Source: Cloeon dipterum
Lineage: Eukaryota; Arthropoda; Insecta; Ephemeroptera; Baetidae
Reading direction: 5' to 3'
Length of the DNA stretch: 64,000 nt
Assembly: GCF_949628265.1 (NCBI RefSeq)
Contig: NC_088787.1
Span: 12,452,501-12,516,500 of the forward strand
In this document: piece by piece, positions 11,001-26,000 of the stretch
Layout: each line of letters begins with the position of its first letter
Position numbering within the stretch: the stretch's first letter is position 1
The notes under the pieces: generated by a model
Told to the model about the DNA's origin: nothing
The model's input: the letters and a program-made list of their open reading frames with translations, nothing else
Databases searched by the model: none
Made by a program: the position numbers and the translations under genes

Positions 11001-14000
11001 TTCCATTGCGCATTTCTTCGCTCGGAGAGAGCAGTGCAGAGTAGTCCAAGCCTCCCTGCACCCGCAACAGGGCCACCGCCAGGTGCATGTCCAGGGCTTT
11101 GCTGGATTAAATTTGTTCATAAAATTCAACAGACTAGAGATTGTCACTTACTGCATGGTGTCAAAGTACATGTTGAGCTCGTCAGGAGTACATTTGAGCC
11201 AGTTGGTCTGGTAGCCCATCAGCAGGATGTTTGGCTTCAGTTTGCCAACGCCCGACGCCTGCATCAGAGACTTAGCTCCATTCTCGAAGCTCGAGTCCTC
11301 GATCATTGAGTAGAAGCCCTTGATGTGGTGCTTTCGCAGCCAATCCTGCGCGTTGGAGCCAAGAGCGTGCCTCGCCCTTTGGGGAACCGGACCCTGAGGC
11401 ACAATTTTGGTTCATAATTGAGAGGTGAAATTCAACCCTTTTAAAAAGTGCGTTGTTTTATATTCTCATGAATTGAGAGCCGAAAATCTCAACTCTCTAA
11501 AAATGAGGACAAGTCGAATTTTTTTAAAACCACAAATAAAAATCTTACAAATGTGCCGTAAGGAATATAAAATGTGAAAAAAAACGTCAATTTACCTTCA
11601 AGATGTGGCCGCAGATCATGAGAGAAAGATTTTTGGAAATGAGCCAAGCAAAGTCGACGAGCGGCGGCCGAGAGCTGGGCATTCCTGAGAGAACCAAAAT
11701 CTGCGGGCGGTAGTTCTTGACGTGGTCTTCCACGTTGCTCAGCTGCTGCACTGACATGAGTGCGTTGTTGTAGGTCTGGGCCTGCGTTGTCGACCCCCAG
11801 TTGACATCTTATGAAAATAAAATGTTATAATACAATCAACTTCACGAATAAATTAATTTTACCTGGTTTCCTGTAGGTCACGATCAGGTAGAGGGCAAGG
11901 ACACAGAGCAAAGTGAGGAGAGCGGTCGCCCAGCTGATGAGAAACATGACTGACACGCAGAGAACGGAGCCGATGAGACTGAGCCACATGTTGTAAAACT
12001 AAAAATTATGAGTTCTGAGTTAGGATTGTCTTTTTTTTTATTTATATTTTAGCCCGTGGAAACCCCAAATAAAAATTTCCTGCTCACCCTGAATGTAGGT
12101 CGCCATCCAACAGGTTTAGCCAGGGAGGCGTGGAATGTACTGAAGTTGATCAGAGCGTATGCGGCGAGGAAGAAATTGGAAATGAGCGGAGCGATGGTGT
12201 TGAGTTCCCCTGTCGGTCACAGAAATCGTTGAAGCACAAAGGACAAATTGAATCTAAATTAAATACCAATGAGAATGAACACGACGGCGATGACGAAGGT
12301 GAGAACGTAGCCACGGACGGGTTCGTTATTTTTGCCGTAGCCCTTGGCGAAGCCCGAGATGTACGGGTACAAATTGTCTTTGCAGAGGGCTTGGAAGACT
12401 TTGGGCGCGGACACCAGACTGGCCAACGCCGACGACAGGGTGGCTGCGAAACAGCCAGCGTAAATCAGCGGTCCAAACAGGGAAACCAGCTCCATAACCT
12501 GCAATAATTGTTTTTATTAATCAAGTAATGAAAATGTCTTGGAAAATGTTCGATTTGAGAATTTTAGCGTTTTTTTAAATAATAAGAAAATGGACCATGA
12601 TTTTAAAATTGATTGCCGGCCCAATTAAGCTGAAATTTGATTTACAAACACTGTAATGAGACAAATCGATTTGTGGGTCGTTTTTGATGTTCTGAAAAAA
12701 TATTTAAAAATATCCCACAATGAAGTTTTTAATGGTTTATCATAAAGCAAAAAATATTGTTTCATTCCCATGCTGATATAGACATAAGGAGCTTTGTAAC
12801 TTTTGAATCAACCAAGCTGTTGGCTCGCATGCTTTGCAATGTGAGAATCTGAGCGATTTTTTTAGGTCGAGAGTGAGGTCAACGATTTACTAGCAGCTTT
12901 TCACATTTCCAGCATGCGTTTATTAATTTCAAGAAACCCAAGAAACAAATATCTGGTGTTTCAATAAATAGACTCCTGTGCGGCGGCAGGAACACAAGCT
13001 GCGGTCCTTTCCTCCAATGAGGCCCGTGCGCCCATTGGATGTTACTGGGACGCTATCAGGTGGTAGTCCACCTCAAAGGTATAACGATAAAAAAAAAACA
13101 AGAATTAAAAAGTTTCCTCTGAACTTGTTGGATACTGCACGATTTCAATAATTTGGCCAAACGTGGAGTCCAAAGAGTTTCCTTGTTAAAAAAAGCGAAA
13201 TATTTCTATAAATGTCAACGTAAAGATAGTGAGCATTTTTTCCCATATAAAATTCAACAATTTTTAGATTTTACCTGCTTGTTGTTCATGAGGCCCCACT
13301 CACACCCAGTTTCAGGGCAGTCGGTGATGTTGACTCCCATCTCGTAGGCCGTGACATTGCCCATTGCGTCCCTCTCGACGCTGCCGCCGGCGAGGGCCGC
13401 GAAACCGAGATAGGAGGCGGAGGTGATCAGGATGGCGATCAGGGTGCCTTTGGGGATTGCAGTCTGCGGGTCAGCGAGGTCGCCACTGATGTTGGCGCCG
13501 GCCAAGATGCCGGTAGCTGCGGGAAAGAAGATGGAGAAGACGGAGAAGAACGAGTGGCTCTCGCCGTCCTGCTCTCGGTATGCTGAGAAGAAGTTCTTGG
13601 ACAGCGTTTCAACTGAGATTGCTATCAATTAGTTCAATTCTTATTAAAATTATATACACTCACAACTCAGCCCGACGAATCCCTTGGCCCGCTCTTCATC
13701 GTCCAGGGGGCCGTAAAAGCAGCCAAAAAGGAAGTCAAGCATGGCGATCAGGAGTATCACCAGGAGAACATTTTGGGCCTAGAGAGGGATGAACAACATG
13801 AACATAGCGAACAATTTACAGCTCATGAATAGATATCTCAGCCAGCCGGAAAATTTTGGCCGTGAATATGGCTAAGCTGCGCCAGACACCGGTGAAAAAG
13901 GATAAAAAACTAAAGAGTGAAGGAGAAAAAAATGTCTTGCGACACTTCGGGCCGCTAACCACTATCAGACTTCACGTTTAAAATAAAGTGTTAGCCGCGG

Positions 14001-17000
14001 CAGCCGCCGCAGCCAGGCCAAATATTCGGCTAAGCGGGTCCCGCCAGCCGCCGTCTTAAATATCGCGGCTGAGACCTCTACTCATGAACTATGGCAAGAA
14101 ATTTCTCTGAAGAAGCTGCAATTTTACGAATTTACAGAACGAAACATAAATAAATGGTACCTTGGCCTCCCATTCCATTCCGACGACGACAATGACGGTG
14201 AGAATAACAATGGTGATCGATCCGATAATCCGGACGTCTTGAATGCCACCATCGAAAATGCTGAGATCGTAGGAGCGCAAAAGGTCAGTGAGTGACTCGC
14301 AAAAGCCGACCACGTACATGGAGCAGGCGACTGCATTGGCCAGCGAGAAGATCAGGCCAATGGAGCCACCGAACTCGGGACCGAGCGATCTCGAAATCAT
14401 GTAGTACGTCCCACCTAGAAAAAGCAATTTATAAAATTGCGCCGAAGACGAAAAAACGGAAAAAAGTAACTATAAAAAGCGATTATCTTAGCAGGGCAAC
14501 AACAACAAGTACAACAAGAACAAAGCAAAAGGCAAGGGAGTAATTTGGTGGGAGAAAAGTCAAACGTGTACCTCCTTTGATCTCTCCGTTTGTGCTGATG
14601 GCAGCCATGGAAATGGCCGTAATGGTGGTGACCAAAGTCGTGGCCATAATCAAGAGCATGGCTTCGCCTGAAACGACAACTAACCTATGCAAACACTGGC
14701 TAACCTACATTTTACAAATAAAGCATGGTGTTAAACACGATCAAACGGGGGGCCAAGTGTCGGTTTAGTAAATAGAGTGAATATAGCAACATCGCGCGCA
14801 CGCATACAGGAAAGCTCGGCTCGACCCAGGTCTTACCTCCCTTGATTTGTCCATTGGTGCAAATTGTGGACATGGACAGAGCGGTCACCAGGGTCACAGC
14901 GCTCGCGATCAATATGATTAAAAATGCGTGACCTGAATGTGCAGCAAGATCCCACGTGTCAATGAATGAATGGGGACGATTACACCAGGGTTGCAAAAAA
15001 AAGGAAACGCAAATTTTTAAATAAATGCAGTGAAGTGTTTTTTTAATTTAACCAATTTCATGCTAGCAAAATTCGAATTAATTTTTAAGGCAGAAATTAC
15101 GACTTAAATTTGCAATTTAAACCCTATATTATTGTTTTCTTATTTAAAATTAAGAAAAATAAAACAAATTTTTTTATTTCATTTGCCAAAGGAAATTGGT
15201 AGAGATCGACTGGCAATCGGGTGGAAGTGCAATGCAACCCTGGGTAACAGAAAAAAGGGAGAAAAGGCGACGTACCGATTCCGGCCTGTCCGACCACCCA
15301 CGAGAGACGCAGGAAGAGCATCACGCCCCAGATGTTGAGCAGGCATCGCACCAACACGCCCTGGATCCATCCGAATTTGATCACCCCTTCGCCTTCGTTT
15401 TGCGGCATATTCAGCTGCGTATGGGCCGGCTGCAACAAAAGAAACATATTTCTGGTTTAATAAAATAATATTTCATTTTTGGATGTTTGTGTAAAATTTT
15501 TAAGACGACATCATGTTACGGGTTGAAGGACAAAAACCAACAAAACATAGCCCAGAAATGTACATCTTATTAATTCATTTCTACGTGTTTTTTTCGGGAC
15601 AGTTTTTAAACTATGAGACGTCAGCACCTCATCAATTTAAAAAAGGTGTGCTTTTTCTCGCAAAGTCTGAACGAACTGACGCAAAATTTGATGTCCTAGA
15701 TTAAGGTCTAAAATAACTTATTTAAATTTCGGTTACTAATTAAAATTTTGTAAATGAACTCCGGATTTTGAAATTTAAAAAAATGTGCCTAGAGATTTCC
15801 CAAGGTTTGTTTGAACATGTATAACAATTTCAGAGTGATGTGCTTTTCTATTTTCGAGAAATCCCACTTCAAACCTTGAAAAACATAAATCAATCAATTT
15901 TTATTAAACACTATTATGTGTACAACGAAGAAAATATTACGATTGGTCAGTCTGGGCATTTTCCAGCTTGTGTCAGAATCATCTGGTTTTATCACAACTA
16001 AGAAAATGGTAAAAGCCTATGCTCTCATCACACACAGATAAGTAGAGCTTCGCTATGAAATTCGGTTACTTTACACAGCAAAAAGTGGAAGCCGTGACAG
16101 GCATGGCGTGCTATCGCGTAACACGCGACTTTCCATCTCTGGTCGATCATCGCGGGCGTATCGAAAAACCCCGGCTCTATCCGGAAAATCTTGAACCATT
16201 GGTTTTGGATAAATTTACTGTAATTTTCAGTGTGAGGAAGAGAAGCAGCTAAATCATCAGTAAAGAAGCTAGCGTCGGCCAGTTTATAGGCGAGTCTTGA
16301 TTTCATATATTTGGACAAGCCGCCGAGTGCTCATTTTAAAAATCTCGACTTTAGTGACTCTAGTTTTGCAAAACATAAAAAAATCCGCTTTTCCGTGTTT
16401 AGCAAAGAATGTATACCCCCAAATCTCGGCTTCTAACCATCGGCGTTGCAGAAAGTACCCACCCTTAGACTCGTCTCAACTTTCCCTAATCTGCTTACCC
16501 AACCCATTTCAATCCCTTTGCTTCAATTTGAATATCAAAAAAGTTATCCAGGCTTAACTACCAGCTTACTCTTTATTTCAAAATTTAAATAGTTTATAAT
16601 TCAAATTCAATCCTAAAGAACAAAAATTTCAGCGTGTGAAAGATTTTTACTCTTTTCAAGAAGGTTGTAATGTAAGCAAATTGGAGGTTGCAGCATATAT
16701 TTGCCGGTTGAAAAATAAAATGCAAAAATATAATACATAAATGTCGCCTTTTCGAAATATACAAAGGTTTTGCGTGTGTTGCACGGCTTAAAATGGAGAA
16801 ATTTGAGCCCAAACCGGCTTAAAACGTTAAACCGGCTCATGCAACTCTCAACCAGATTTAAATCTTGGGCACCGCAGGAATTTCAAAACAAGGCAAAGAT
16901 TTTCAAGGATATAATGCGCATTGGAACAATGAATTCATGCATGTCTCGTCCGAAGCGTAGCAATAAATTTGAAATCCTTCCCCGAGGCGATGAAACGCTT

Positions 17001-20000
17001 GCAAGTCCGCTTTTGGAGGCACGTCTCCGATTATAGGGCTGCCCTAATTACCATCAACGAAAGTGATAAATACGGCATAATAAGAAGATGCTTGAATCCC
17101 GTGCGGCGCGGCCTTAATTACCGCGCCTGTGTAATTAGGATGGCGTGTCAGAGTTACTAAACAAGCCGCTCGATTGCATACGTACTCGGAGCTTATCTCC
17201 GCAAGAGACGTGTTTCACTCGCATTCTCTCGACGGGAAAGTGGGGAAAATGAGCTTTTCTGTCTTTCGAAACAATGGCAATTTAGCATTATATCAATCGG
17301 ATTATTTGCATTTTTCATGAATGCAGCCAGCCGCGTTTTCAGGCCAGTGCAACTCGGATATATGTCGCATCGGTTCTATTGATCATAGGTAGGAATGACG
17401 CACGCGTAAGATTTCCACCTGTGATATGAACAATGAATGCATATCAAGCGTGTTTGAGGGATGAATTTCACGCACGAATCAACTGGTGCATGACGTTTGT
17501 GTTTACGTAACACAACAAAAGGGTGTAATTTAACGTTCCTAAAATAGAAAAGTCATAAAATCGAATTTCCTTTTTTATTTTATTTATAAAAGAATAACAG
17601 GGAAGTTGAATAGAAAAGTCCGGTTTTTGGCAGGGGGTTGACAAAAAGACAGTCCAGTGTTCTTTCCTTTCTCGGAAATTAATAATTTTGTGGCACATTC
17701 GCATCTCAAAACCCTAAGTAACCCTGCCAATTTAACTCTATTATCCTAATTTAAAAAGATTCAAAATATTTTAAAATTACGTTTGCTTGTATGTTTCGAA
17801 AGGTTTTTTTTTATCAATCAACGGTGGGTGTTTCCAGCGCGTTTACTTATATGCTTTCCTGTTTTTTGTTTCATTTTGAAAAATAAAACAGACGGAAAGC
17901 TAAGCAAATCTTGGTTTTAGGTAGCATCCGCCACAAAACATCGATTCACGGCAAGGTGAAAAGGATTGAGTGAGTCTTATTCCTAGCAGCGTGCACTGCT
18001 CACATTCAGTTGCAGAGAAAGAGAAGGTTGTCGACCCCCGCGACAAAGCCATTCATGCTACGCCGCCAATGGTCCTCACTGACGACACTACTGATACAAC
18101 CGCGGCGTGATTCATCTGAAACCGGCTCTCGGGTTCACAGCAAGAAGGGAAGAAGGTTTCATTTGGGCAAACAGGTTTGCCGAACTAAATGCGTGAGCCA
18201 TTACAAATTTTCAGGTGATAAAGTTTACGGCGAAAGCTAATGGCAGGCAGGCATTTCCTTTGGAAAGTTTTAATATATATAGTGACTGTTCTCCTGGCAA
18301 GGTCTCAATTTTTCAATTTGCTTGCCCACAACTGGGTTAACTACGTCACCGTTGCATTGTAAGTGTCGCAGTCGTGAGTAACTTACAACAATGAAAGTTA
18401 GACAAGAGTGCAATGTGTAAATAACTTCGCAAGAAGTATGCATTATTGTGGATTAATACATGACAACAATTGGAATCAATTTAATTTGCAGACTACAATA
18501 CATATGCATTTAAACAAATAATTAGTCTTAAAAAATCGCAAGCAATCATCAAATCAGGACAGAAAAATAAGTAACAAAAAATTATAATATTTGCCAAATT
18601 TATCGAAAATTAAACGTGTTGTCAATGATTATTGGCTTGATTTCGATCCCTCTCATCGCGATCTATCCAACGGTGTGCGGAATATGAGCTAAATTTCCCT
18701 ACTGATGATGTAAATCGTGGTTTTACAATAAGGAGACCGTGCACACTTCTAAAAATGCCATTTAATGTGAGAAGAGTAATGTATTTTTCTTTAGCCCATT
18801 CATTTCTCTATTTAAAATAAGCCATCACTGCGCTTGGGCAGCTGGAAATGTTTCTAGTTCAAAAATTTTCAAAGATTTTGTGTTCTCTAACTATTTTTTT
18901 GTCCATTGAAGAAATTAATAAGTCAGGTCTATTAATTTAAAATATTTTGATGATTATTTCGGCACTGAACGAACGCAACGAGTGCTCAAAATTAATCATG
19001 TTATAAAACCAAAGATGGATACTTAGTAAACATTTTGCCACAGTTTCTAAAGAACTCTGACATTATAATGAAGCAAAACAAAAAGTTAAAAAACGGCTTC
19101 TCTCCTTGGATAATTCTATTTACGTTTTTTGCAACATTATTTTTGTGTACACCAGACTTTTGTTTTTTGTTTTGTGATGGCTGCGATTAGCAGCTGAGGG
19201 AGCACCAGCTGATAATTCGATTCATATAACGACCTTTTTTCAATGGAATTTTTCCTGCGCACTAATTTCTTTCCAACAAATTCAGTCTCCATCTCTTTTA
19301 TACAAAACCACACGTTTCAATAATGCCGATGATTACTTCCACCGAGTGCATCCAAAGGCTCGCAAAAACCACAACGGTTGCTTCAGCAGTTTAACCGGCA
19401 ACCACGGGCCGCCGCACACGTTTCTAACTTTGCTGGGGACGCCTTCCTCGGATGACGAGATTGTTTGTTCATCCTTCGCCAATCAAGCGTATCAAAGGTG
19501 AACAATAAATGCATAAATTACCGTCCCTGCTCTCTCTCACGCTCGCGTCACGGGGTTGTTTGTTTGTTTCAGGAGCACAATCTTTTCGACCTGAGAGAGC
19601 AGCACAAAAGTCGCTTCTCGCAGGTCGACCTTGCTTTAAATGAGCCGAGATTGGGTTTTAATGACAATGACGCGCATCAGCACATCATCCATCTCTTGTC
19701 AGACCATTTGAATAATACCGCGGGTGATTAGACGGCCTCCAAAATTAATTATCATCAGCAACGAAACGAAAATTTAATAAAAAATATCTAATTTTGAAGA
19801 CTTTGAACGAACCACGAAAAATTAAATTGAATTTCCTCATGAGTTCACCGATAAAGAGGATCTAAAATCGTACTCAGCAAAGAGGAAACTCGCAGACGCA
19901 TTATTTCCAAGAAGTCCGAGCCAAGATGCAAAGCCAACAGAATTAATCAGCTCACTTTCTATCCTCAATTCGAAGAAACGCGGCGCCGTTCGCGCGAACG

Positions 20001-23000
20001 CCGAGAAAAATCTACAATTATTATGCGAGCTCGCGTGTCCAAAATTTAATCAAGCGGCAGGCGCCAGTGTTTGTGTGCAGCGGGAAACGCCACGCCTTGA
20101 CTCAGTCAGTCGGGCCGAGGAGTAACGTTTCGCTCGCAAAACTGCTGCCCTGCATATTTTCAGATGCGTCATCTGAGTGGCAGACAAAGCAAAAAAGGCA
20201 AGCTGAGAGCTGCGCTATGCCCGGAATCAGTCGGGTATTCTGTCAACTTTTAAGTGCGTTCAGCAAGCCCGTATTTGGACTGGGCTCGAGTTTTATGAGG
20301 ACGATAATTTTTGGTTGGTTATGCTCGTTGTTTTAAAAGATAAGCATCGCAAAATAAATAATACAATCCGTTTATATTTGGAACAGAGTGCGTGGCATTA
20401 TTTATCTTCTCCGATTGCGCTGTCGTAGATTTTCTTATCGCAAAGACCTTCATAAACTGATAAATTCGATAAATTCATCATTTATTTTCTTAATCTTTTA
20501 TTTTAAATGCTAAAATAGGAATTCTCAAGATGTAATGAGAAATTTTCTTCCAAAAATGTGCGGGCAGAAATTAATTTATTGAAGCTCATCCAATCAAGAG
20601 TTTTATTTTCCATTTTCAACATTTTATAAACATTATTCTAATGATCTCGTCTTTAATTCCATTAATTTTCCATTAGGATTAAATCGGAACTCCAGCCTCA
20701 TATTTAATTTGATTCTGCTTCTGTAATTCTGAGAGAGAGAGAGCGAGTGCCATAAATTTCTCATTTATAGCCGAAATTCCAGACGATCCCATGCAAACTA
20801 TCACATTCTTTGGGCGGAATATTAAAGAATTTTACGATTGGAAACTTCGACACGTCCACATTATTTCTTTTGAGTCTGCTTTGTTGCATTAAGGAGCCGC
20901 GGCGGTCGTAAATCAACGTCTCTGGCAGTAAAATCTATGATGTATAAACGTCCGTCTGTCTATATGTCTAGGGGCGAGAGTAAAAATAAACCTGCCGAGA
21001 GCACTTGAAGAAAGAGCCTCGTACTTGAGGGTCCAAACCGAAAAATCACAACCTTCTCCTCTCCTCGCCTGATGTGAGGGAATTGTGGCGCATTGAAAAA
21101 CACGACAGCACGCGATCGTAACATTACACTCCACTCCTGTGCAGTGCAGTGCAGGCGGTAACGGCGACAAGCAAGTCCGGTTAATGCATTGTTGCTCGAC
21201 TCGAATCATTTAATTGAATCGTGCGCAAGTGGGCCGCCGAGGCTGTTTGTTTTTCTTGATTAAATGAAGCAATAAAAAATGCATTCCGAGATGAGAGCTA
21301 CTGCATTGCTTGCTTATTAACTAATTAAAAATATATTTTATTCAGGTTAGACGTGTTTGCTGATAATTGTAAAGAGCCGAGGATGTAGAATTGAGAGCAA
21401 TCCAGGCACGTTTTAGGGACACAGAGCAATTGATAGAAATCAAATAGGAGCTTAATTCATTGAGGCAATAAATTAAAAAATGGTCATCCCTCAAGGGGAA
21501 ATGTGAAAAAAATTAAAAATAAATTTCTAGATTTAACTAGTAAAAATTTTTCCAGAGCTTTCAACTCGTATTTGCACGCTTCGCAGTTGCCAACAGATAC
21601 GGCGTTGTTTGTGTGCAAAATGCGAATTTCACGGTGCGTCTGCATTTATTTTTTTGCTCGGCGCGCGGCCTCCCTGCTCGGAAGCATGGCCAATGAGATG
21701 CACGTGGCGCGAAATTGAATGCATTCGGCCGGCTTTTCGACTGTACCGACTGTAATGCAGCCCCAAGGTCCATCCACTCTGCAGACTGGAACGAGATTGC
21801 TGCCGCAAACCCGTTTGGCAGCTCGGATATTGCTTCGACTCAACCCATGGACGGATCGTGGAATGTAGTCTAGATCTCCAAAAGCGCCGCGTGGATTGAC
21901 CTTTGTGTGTGCTGCAAAGTCATTGTTACCAGCAACAATGGATCGAATTCCTACCTGAATCGCAGTGCAAATAACACTAATAATATTTGATATCAAGAGC
22001 GTACTCTGTTAAATGCTAAAATTTGGATTGAATCAGCTTAAAAAATCGTAGAAAAAATAGGGCTATTAAAGAAACACTGAAAATTCATCTTTGACACTGT
22101 TAATCGGTTCCTGAGGGTCGAATTAGGTTTGGCAGTCGAATCATTCGGTAGACAATTTGATACGACGTGCTGAAAACGGCAGAAACGAAACACCTTTATT
22201 TTGGCGGCTTTTGGTGTGAGCCAATCAAAAAGTATCACAAAAATGCTGGTGACCAATCAGAGAAGAGAGAGCGGTACTCTGATCGAGACAGCAGCGCCAC
22301 ACCGACAGCCTATCAGATCTACTCTCCATTCTCTGATTGGCTGCTGGTGTTCTTGTAGCACCCTTTGCTAGGTTCAGACGGTTCAGGTTCAGAAAAAACC
22401 CCGCCAAAGTTGCGGTTTTTAATGTTTCTCAGCCGGTTTTCGAGTCGAATTGCCAACTGAGGGAGCCTAATTCAACCCTCAGGAATCAATTGGCACTGTC
22501 GAAAATCAAATCCCAGAGCTATTTACAACTGTAAGCGTCATAAAATTGATCTTTAATACTACATCAAACTAGTCTGGGCCCACTCCGGCTCTGTCCTTCT
22601 GGACCTGGACAGGGGTTTCGTAACTCGTTTGTCAGGAGTGTTGCCTTTTCTCACATGCTTTATAATCTTTTGGCTATGCTAAATTGTTTAATCTGACAAC
22701 TGTGATAATAAACAACAATATACATCAATCATACCAACTCATCGGATAAAAATTGCGCCATCAACCCGAGGACAATTGCAATTATCAAATGAAGCATCGC
22801 ATGCCTACTTTCCATCGATTACAGTTCAAATTCAGTCACCCAAAGAACTCGGCTAACGTGGCCACGGCGCATGGTCCAGTGGAGCAATATCGCTCTCCAT
22901 GTGTCAATTTGTGCCGTCGGCGCCGCCGCCGCCGCCACAAGAACTGAGTGTATAAGGTCAGGGGTGAAGCGAGATTAAGAGCAATTCCTCGCAAATAAAC

Positions 23001-26000
23001 TGATTGATCAGCGGCCTGACGTAATTGCGGCAGCAACCGCCGCAAAACAAACAATTATATAAATAAGATCGAGTTGGAAAAACTTATTGAATGAGAGGGC
23101 AGACAGACAAACAATCGACTCTCGGAGCGGTTCTCGTTCCATTATTCGATCAAGGCTGCTGCTCAAATAAAAAGAGGTAAATAACGTCCACTCGGCTCAC
23201 AAATGGAGCACGCCAGTTAATTGAGCTTTTTAATCGAGTTGAAATAATATCGTGACTCATTTCTGCCTCTCCGCGCCTAATGGAAAATCTCAACTCTCGG
23301 CTGCTAGAGGATTAATTAAAAGGCAGGCAAGTGTCTTTATTATGACGATATCAAAGATATGAGTCCAAGAATATTTGTAGCATTTAAAATTGCTATTGTT
23401 ATCCAATAGAGCTTACCGTAGATTAATAAACACTTCACTATTTGCGTAAACCCTTGTTCAGTGACCGACTGATTACGATTTTAAGGCACTTATGCCTTCT
23501 GCACTTCCAATAATTTATTTTGATGTGCTGGAAGCGTAAGCCAATCACTGTAGAAATAGAAACGGGAGCAAAGATTGTTTTTCAGGTTTCTACGGAGACT
23601 GGCTGAACCAATATTTGATTTTAGCCCCTCAAAAGAAACAATAATTATTTTAAGTATAGAATAAACAGCAGCAGGAATGATTCCTAAATCGCTGCAGAAG
23701 TACCTTAAAATCGTTATAAAACGGTGGCGCCCTCCATTAGCGGTTTCGAACACTTAAGGGCTGGCGCAAATGCTTTTTCCATTCCCTAAATTTCAATAAA
23801 GAAACTCCAAGCAAACTTAGTGTTTCCCAGATCAAGGAAGTGCTCGATTCGCAAGGAAGTAGGCGAGAGAAATTTCAATCTGTCCGCGTCTGTTTGCACA
23901 GAATAACAATTACTCAGCAGCGAAACGTGCAGGGGGAAAATATTCGCGAGAGTCGACCGTGTGTGTGTGTGTGTGTGTGTGTTGCATCACCGGCACCACC
24001 GGGGGCAGCAGAGGCGACGCAGCTGCTTCCAGGCAGCAGAGGTAGAGGTGAATGACTCGCCTTGCACCTGACACGCCGCCGAAAGTCTTTCTCTCTTTCT
24101 GACTTGGCTTGACCTGCGCTAATATGTTATTTCGCTTTCGAAATAATCATTGCGCGGCGCCACTGCTACGGCACCTGAGGTCAGGACTCGTGCCTTTAAA
24201 AGATTTTTTTAAATGGAATATTTCACAATTTAGGTGCTCTTCTACTTGATTTTGATGTTACACTATTTTATAATTTTTCTGGGATGCTTCTCAACTAGTT
24301 TTGACTGCTTCTTTGAGCTTTCATCCATATCTACTTAAAAAAACGAGGGTTTTAATATTTTATTTTTCATCCCCTGATCTCTACAATGCAATTTAAGCTT
24401 TTCCCAAGCCTTATAAACAATCCTAGTTGGAATTTGGAATAACCCACCCAGCAGTCATTCACTCGCTGCATGGACTAACTGGATAAATATTTTAAAGAGG
24501 AGAGGTCTCCCAGCTGTTGTGGCTGCTCCCTAAAACCAATTGTTTTGAAATCAGACGAGGAATAAATGTATACCATATTTTTCCAAATGACCCGCGTGTC
24601 ATGGGTTAATTTATCTTAAAACCACACAGCATTCTTCAATATTTCAAAAAAAATAAACATGTTCTAACAACACTAAACACATGTTAACAAGGTAAAAACA
24701 AAATTTTTCGATTGTAACGAGTAGTTAATTGATTTGTCCCTGTGTTTCCAATTTGTATTTTTTGTTATTCCATTGTTTCTTTTTGGGCATGGGAATGTAT
24801 GGGGTAAAGTTACCCTGCTGCTGAGTAATATTTTTTTTAACAAATTGTTCTTGCTCAAGACTCCGATCAGTTCTGATTTCCCAACGGACGGAGCAGTTTC
24901 TTACGTGTAATAGGCATAATACTTTGTATATAAGTTGGGTTGCAATGCTGGACATTTTCCTCCAAGCTTAACGTCTTTATTACGCTCATCTAGTTGAAAG
25001 AACAGCTCGCTCACGAAAAAGGAATATATAAGAATTTTGTAACTTCTAACATTTGTATTTTACACTGTTGAGTATATTTGTTTCGTAACGGATTTAATTA
25101 ATTTGAAGTATGAAATTGTTCATGTTTTCTAAAGATATAGAAAAGCCGTAATTAGTTGAGCGTCATGAAGACGACATTTCGATGCAACATGAAAACCAGG
25201 ACCCCATTAGGATTCTCCAGTAGAATAATTTTTATTGCTGATTGGTTTCTGCGAAGGGCCGGCTCAGGTATTTGCGATCGTGTGCGTGACTTGGCAAATT
25301 TTCGATTTGAACAGCACACCTTGAGTGTAAATGCATTCCTTGATTACGTCCAATTACGCTGTCAGCAGCTTTTTCTTGGCAGCTTTTGACAAATAAAACG
25401 GCTAACCAACGGGTTCAGCGCATTTTTCCGCCTACATGCTCGGGGAAAATATGAGGAGAGATGTAATTACAGAGTGGCCGTCATTTGAATGCTCAAAAAG
25501 CACGCCCAAAGGAAACAAGAAAAGTGCTGCACTGCGCGCCTTGCGCAATTTGTACGAGGAGTTATTTTTTCTAGGAGGCGCTCTTGAGTTGTAATGCATG
25601 CTTGTCTTGCAAGGTTCAATGCATATATTTGCAAAGTTGTTACAGACGAGGCGGACGGCGTAATTCCAACTGCAGACGCAACTTCGGAATTTATACACCT
25701 ACATTTGTGGCTTTTGAAAATGAAAAAATGCCTCGGAGGAAAGGCACTTGATTTTTGTAACAGAGTTGAATACATACATTTTAACTCAAAGGAACAGCGT
25801 ACCAAGAGAAGAATATACATTATCGAGAAAGTGGCCATTGGAACGTAAGAAAGCGAAGCTACCAATTTACCAATTGACGGTGTATAAAAAGATTCAACAA
25901 AAAATTACCTCATTTTGACCCAAAATATGTCGAGACTGGTACATTTTCGACGAATTTTTACCAGTTCAAGGACAAGTACCAGAAATGCCGTCCTTGTGCG

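Noticed and set aside
12130-12507. 125-codon plus-strand frame
   Set aside because: Antisense of NKCC exons 8 and 9, which encode conserved transporter sequence on minus.
14940-15270. Search for a third NKCC TM2 cassette
   Set aside because: No further 96-bp open segment with matching phase and TM2-like sequence between 14933 and 15275 or between 14415 and 14571.
25467-25865. 132-codon minus-strand frame in the giant NKCC intron
   Set aside because: Overlapped by equally open frames on the other strand, composition not protein-like, no recognisable motif.
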